A stretch of DNA of 64,000 bases from NCBI RefSeq assembly GCF_004664715.2, contig NC_051066.1, positions 84,593,735 through 84,657,734 of the forward strand, given 5' to 3'. Under the pieces are notes generated by a model. The model saw only the letters and a list, made by a program, of their open reading frames with translations, made no database searches and was not told the DNA's origin. Shown piece by piece: positions 59,984 through 64,000 of the stretch; positions within the stretch are counted from its first letter, which is position 1; each line of letters begins with the position of its first letter. The translations under genes and the position numbers were made by a program. The stretch is from Peromyscus leucopus. Lineage: Eukaryota; Chordata; Mammalia; Rodentia; Cricetidae.

Positions 59984-60468
59984 CTTAAATATTCCTTAGA
60001 AATGAATGCAACCAGTAAAGTCTATAGTTATTAATAAAGCAAAAGGTGTACCTTAGGAGGAGAAATTGTACCACCTTTTAGTTTTTTTCTTTTTTAAGAG
60101 AGAGAAGACTTCAAAGTATCAATTAGAACTAGCTTTATAATTTTTCCTTACTTTGTTTACTCATGAAAGTTGCTGGAAAGTAACAGAAATGGAAAAACAA
60201 AAACAAAAAACAAGTTGGGGGAAGCTTCTGAAATACCAACCAGACCAAGATTCAGAAGCCAGGAGTTGTTCTGTGGTGATCTTAGGTTGAAGCTGATCAT
60301 GGTGCCCAAGAGATTTTGATGCTCTTGTCTATAAAACCAGAGGACCGCTCATCTTTTTTGAAAGTTCTCTTTCAACGCTGTAGTAAAGAAATACATCATT
60401 CTTAAAACTCGTCTGTATTTACTGATTCACTAGCATGATTTTATAGTATATATAGATCCAACTTGGCT

Positions 60469-60503
60469 TTATCATTATCATTATTATTATCATTATTATC
60501 ATT
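60469..60503. repeat. ATT/ATC microsatellite
   Basis: TATCATTATTATTATCATT units. Confidence 0.85.
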
Positions 60504-60567
60504 TACCATAAGTTCTTGGCTGCAAAGATGGTGGATTTTTTTTTTTTTCCATTTAAGATATTGTCTA

Positions 60568-60756
60568 GGGGCTGGAGAGATGGCTCAGAGGTTAAGAGCA
60601 CTGGCTGCTCTTCCAGAGGTCCTGAGTTCAATTCCCAGAAACCCCATGGTGGCTCGCAACCATCTATAGTGGGATCTGATACCCTTTTTTGGAATAAGGA
60701 GTAAATGCAGATAGATCACTCATATACATAAATAAATAAATTGATCTTTTTAAAAA
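60568..60756 (+). mobile_element. B2 SINE
   Basis: GGGGCTGGAGAGATGGCTCA start, AATTCCCAG body and AAATAAATAAAT tail. TATTGTCT occurs on both sides as a probable target duplication. Confidence 0.88.
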
Positions 60757-61606
60757 AGGTATTGTCTGGGTCTTCATTAATTTATTTATATTTTCTTTTT
60801 TTTTGCATGAAATGTCTAGTTAACTTTACACAACACGGATATTTTAATACCCTTCTTACAATAACTTAACGGATTCATTAAAAGCATCTACAATATAGAG
60901 TAAAAGAACCCAAAGGCATAGCAGAAAGCAAGAAAGAAGGCATTGACAAGGCTGTATTTTTGTATAATGCTTGTGGGTATTAGGCCACAAGGAAAACAAA
61001 AGTGCAGGAAAAGGAAGGAATTGCTAATCGTTAATGCACACGTTGGCTCTGGTGTCTCGAGGGCAGTCAATTGGCCCTCGAATGTTCTGTTCTAGTGCTC
61101 GGAAACATCGTCGTCTTGAACTCTTCAAAATCCTTGTGTTTTGGGATTTTTAGAGGAAGAAAGAAGTCTGATTTGTGTCACGGACGATTAACCGCTAATT
61201 CAGCTCCCAAGTGTGAATGAAAAGGAGCACTAAGATCTCAGAGGTGAAGTGAGATACGGGAGGGGTTACACTGTTTAATTTAGTGCACAACTAAAATTAA
61301 AAAATTTGGGTCAGCTAGAAAGAAATGTTTCCCCCTTCCTTTTCGAAATCTCTCTTTTTCTTTCCCCTGTTTGCAAAGCTCTCCATGCCCTTGCCCTTAG
61401 GAACAGCGGAGAGTCATTTGAAACGACCGAAAGCTGGAGACGAGTTTTACTTTTCAGGTCATCCAATTTAGGAGATCCAATTTCTGCAGAGGGAAGAAAA
61501 AGACTGGGTGGGGGAGGGAAACAGCCGACTCTTGGTCTTGCCATAGGTCCACCTTCAATCCTCAACCTGACTCGCAGACACCGCCAAGTCAGGGCTTTTC
61601 CTTGAA
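60757..61606. other. Upstream flank of Lgr4, no repeat recognised
   Basis: This 850-bp flank has no recognised SINE or LTR, unlike DNA further left, and may include distal promoter elements. No specific site can be called. Confidence 0.5.
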
Positions 61607-61651
61607 CCTCCACCACCAACCACCACTACCACCACCACCACCCACCACTAA
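61607..61651. repeat. CCA microsatellite upstream of Lgr4
   Basis: ACCACCACCACCACCC units just before the promoter motifs. Confidence 0.85.
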
Positions 61652-61703
61652 CAGCAGCAGCACTACCTTGTCACTCACTCCAGAGAGACACGCCCCTCTA
61701 CTC

Positions 61704-61813
61704 TTGACCAATAGCGGGTCCCCTACCTGCATAGTAATGAGCTCGAGACCTCCCTTGACCAATGGCGCTCTGGGAGCAGGGTTAGTTTTGCATGTACCTA
61801 AGTGATTTGCATA
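61704..61813 (+). promoter_or_regulatory. Lgr4: Paired CCAAT boxes and octamer motif upstream of Lgr4
   Basis: Two TTGACCAATnGCG sites place CCAAT (NF-Y type) at 61708-61712 and 61759-61763, 51 bp apart. A perfect octamer ATTTGCAT lies at 61805-61812 and a near match TTTTGCAT at 61786-61793. This arrangement just upstream of the CpG island fits a proximal promoter; function is inferred. Confidence 0.55.
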
Positions 61814-62034
61814 ACCCGGCGGCCGGGGGCTCCGGAGGCGAGCGTGCAACCCTAGAAGGGAAAAGGACGCCCAGAGCGGGAGCCGCGGCGGGGAGAACGC
61901 GGACAGCCGGGGTGTTTGTGAGAGCCGGGGCGGGGGCTGGGGCGCCGGGCCGGCATGGCTGGAGGCTGCGCTCCGCAACCTTGAGGAGCAGTGTGGCTGG
62001 AGGAGGCCCGGGACAGGAGGCGGCGGCGGCGGCG

Positions 62035-62085
62035 ATGGCAGCGCGCGGCCCCGGCAGCTGCTCTGGGCCGGCCCGGCTGGCCTGA
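62035..62085 (+). other. Upstream ORF 1 in Lgr4 leader
   Basis: ATG GCA GCG starts a 16-codon ORF ending TGA, immediately after the GGC run and entirely upstream of the Lgr4 start. Whether it is in the mRNA depends on the transcription start. Confidence 0.4.
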
Positions 62086-62119
62086 GCCACCGAGCCGCGG
62101 GGGCTGCCCGTGCGCGTCC

Positions 62120-62185
62120 ATGGAGCAGCGGGAAGGGAGACACTGCGGAGCGCCGCGTCCTTGCGCTGCAGCGGCGGACTGCTGA
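62120..62185 (+). other. Upstream ORF 2 in Lgr4 leader
   Basis: A 21-codon ORF starts at CCATGG (C at -3, G at +4) and ends with TGA 148 bp before the Lgr4 ATG. It does not overlap the main frame. Confidence 0.4.
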
Positions 62186-62332
62186 AGGGAGCGAGCGCAC
62201 GCGGACCGCCGAGGGACGGCGCCCGGGCCCCGAGTCCGGCAGGCCGGCCGCCCGGGGGGCGGCGGAGGGCAACCGAGGCGAGCCGAGCGAGAGGCGCCGC
62301 GGGAGAGGCGGGCGCGGGCGGCGGCCGCAGCA

Positions 62333-62517
62333 ATGCCGGGCCCGCTGCGGCTGCTCTGCTTCCTCGCCCTCGGGCTGCTCGGCTCGGCCGGGCCCAGCGG
62401 CGCGGCGCCGCCTCTCTGCGCTGCGCCCTGCAGCTGCGACGGCGACCGTCGGGTGGACTGCTCCGGGAAGGGGCTGACGGCCGTGCCGGAGGGGCTCAGC
62501 GCCTTCACCCAAGCGCT
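62333..62517 (+). CDS. Lgr4: Lgr4 coding exon 1 (partial gene; continues past window)
   Basis: The exon encodes 61 complete codons plus two bases of the next (Leu-62). Residues 1 to about 23 are a signal peptide with the hydrophobic core LLCFLALGLLG. The LRR N-terminal cap follows with Cys at 29, 33, 35 and 43 (C-x3-C-x-C-x7-C), then VDCSGKGLTAVPEGLSAFTQ, the start of the first leucine-rich repeat. The donor GTGAGT begins at 62518. LGR4 (GPR48) is a seven-transmembrane receptor with a large LRR ectodomain that binds R-spondins and strengthens Wnt signalling. Only the N-terminus is in the window. The ATG has G at -3, and the next exon should supply the G of Leu-62 followed by Asp-Ile-Ser. Confidence 0.96.
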
Positions 62518-64000
62518 GTGAGTGCGGGCGACCGGGCTACGGGCTGGGGGACCCGCGGGGCGCAGCGGGGCGGAGCCAGGGCTAGACCTCAGCCTCCCAG
62601 CCCCCAGCGCCCTAGGGTCCAGGGTGCACCGATCACCTGTGGATGTGTGTGGGCACATTGGCACCCTTTCCCGAAAGGTGGCCTTTTCAGACTTAGCCAG
62701 TCCGGATCTGAGCCCCGAGGAGCTTTCTCTTTCCCAGCCTTTTTTGGGCGCAGTTACACACCCCCGCCCCCATCTCAAATCCCAAATGTGTCTAGGGCCA
62801 AGAAGGAGGGAGGACGCTGGAAACGCTTGTCCTTGGCAGCCTTTCACGCGACCTCTTCCCCCATGCGGCCCCCTGTTGGGCTGGCAAAACTTTGGCCATG
62901 GATGAGGGTGCCTAGAACTTGGCCTGCATTTGCCAACAAGGCACGTTCCATGGGGAAGCACCTGGATCCCCCCAGGGTTCCAGAAGGCGGAGGGAAGAAA
63001 CACCTGTACCTTAGAAAGTGAATCGCTTTCCAATTTGGCCCCATCCTGCCTGTGCAGGGTAGCCCCACCCCACCCCCAGCTCAGACCCACTCGGGACTCC
63101 CTACCACACTCCGGGCACTAGGGAGGAGGGGAGATTCAGCTTTTCTCGGCGGGAATCCTCTTACTGGATAGGCGTTTTAAAGAAGGAAGGCTGGCTTAAG
63201 CTAGAGAATGTTGGGAGAGAAAGTTCCAGAGCACACATTCAATGCAGCCTGCAAGGTGGGCAACCTTTCATTTGAGCTGCCTGAGGTCAGGAAGAGTCAC
63301 CAATGGTTCTGAGGCTCCACACCTCTTTCCTCAGAGAGCTTTCAACATCTCCTCAGGAAAGAGGAGGACTCTGAAAGAGGTGTTGGAGGTGGCGTTGGCA
63401 AATGCCAGCGATAGAAGAACAGGGTAATTGAGCGAAGGGTAGCTTGCATGTCCCTTTCATCCTTCTTGTGTCGTGTCTGTCGTGTTGTGTGGCCTATGCA
63501 CGATTAAATCAGGAGCAGTGAAAGAACTGTTAGAGAGAAAGGGGCCCGAGAGGCCCTCGGGCAAAGGAAACTTCCTTTCTGCCTTCAAGCTACCCAAAGA
63601 AACCTCTTAGACGTAGCTTTAAAGGAGTCACAGATCTTAGGAAGGGAAAACTCCCTTTTAGGCAAGCCGGGGCATTGCTGTATTTCCAGGTGGGTGGTGA
63701 CAAGGCATTCCGCCGGCCTTGTAGGTTGGGGATAATGAGAACTGAGGCCTGTGGCTTTGAGTATTTCGCCCTAGTCTTTGTTTTTGTCTCAGTCTCAGGT
63801 GTTACTTAGGCACGCATGGAAAGACCTTTTCTTTCAGTATGTCGTTTAACTTTTCACCAGAAGAGTTAACTTTGAAGCGTGCAGCGTTTTGCTCACAGGG
63901 GTCTATTTGTGGAAAAGTTTGAGCAGGGCTGGGAAGTGAGGAAAAGAACTTGGGAGAGGAGATAGACATTTACTTTCTCGAAACTCTTTGGAAACGTTAA
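62518..64000 (+). other. Lgr4: Start of Lgr4 intron 1
   Basis: The intron runs from the donor at 62518 to the window edge. No SINE or LTR was recognised in it; the first ~100 bp are still CpG-rich and the rest is unique-looking. Confidence 0.7.

Larger units (their letters stand above)
61800..62640. promoter_or_regulatory. Lgr4: CpG island of Lgr4 with 5' leader
   Basis: This is a very GC- and CpG-rich block around Lgr4 exon 1, including a short GGC run at about 62020-62034. It holds the 5' leader and exon 1; the transcription start cannot be fixed from sequence. Long antisense open frames across it are composition artefacts. Confidence 0.85.

Noticed and set aside
61589..63090. Antisense open frames of 307 and 412 codons, and a 303-codon sense frame from 62110, over the Lgr4 island
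   Set aside because: They follow from high GC content and few stop codons, have Pro/Arg/Ala-rich low-information translations, and overlap a known exon. The 62110 frame begins at GTG, not ATG.

Overview
This window is ordinary euchromatic mammalian DNA, and its interspersed repeats point to a muroid rodent. It carries many B1, B2/B3, B4, ID and RSINE1-type SINEs, Lx/L1 LINE pieces, rodent hAT-Charlie MITEs and short ERV2-like solo LTRs. The youngest B1 copies (25954-26107, 30059-30208) and the L1 3' UTR sequences (5716-5931, 9154-10335) look cricetid (deer mouse, vole or hamster type) rather than Mus-like. That placement is from memory of the families and was not tested by a search.

Two protein-coding genes are supported, both on the + strand and in the order expected for the mammalian BDNF-LIN7C-LGR4 block (human 11p14.1). 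Lin7c is complete: five coding exons between 35430 and 41634 encode 197 residues with an L27 domain and a PDZ domain. It has a CpG-island promoter at about 35090-35745 and a long, repeat-poor candidate 3' UTR reaching about 44.8-45.3 kb. Lgr4 enters at the right end: its CpG island, 5' leader with short upstream ORFs, and first coding exon (62333-62517, signal peptide plus the start of the LRR ectodomain) are present, and the rest lies beyond the window. BDNF would lie off the left edge; none of its exons was recognised here.

Layout: 1-35 kb is gene-poor intergenic DNA dense in SINEs, microsatellites, L1 pieces and solo LTRs, with an Rps7 processed pseudogene (31604-32115, minus). 35-45.3 kb is Lin7c. 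45.3-61.5 kb is intergenic again, with a decayed L1 interrupted by a solo LTR and a SINE, and a possible small processed pseudogene near 49.4 kb. 61.6-64 kb is the Lgr4 promoter, exon 1 and start of intron 1.

The gene products are not known to act in one pathway. LIN-7C is a scaffold of the LIN-2/LIN-7/LIN-10 complex at polarised membranes and synapses; LGR4 is an R-spondin receptor that potentiates Wnt signalling. Their adjacency is conserved synteny. I found no previously undescribed gene system. The observations worth checking are structural: target-site duplications marking solo LTRs nested in SINEs and in an L1, an inverted (twin-primed) L1, a mosaic LTR, a recent tandem duplication in Lin7c intron 1, a 31-bp inverted repeat, a B1 copy with many G/C-run deletions, and promoter or UTR motifs in the two genes.
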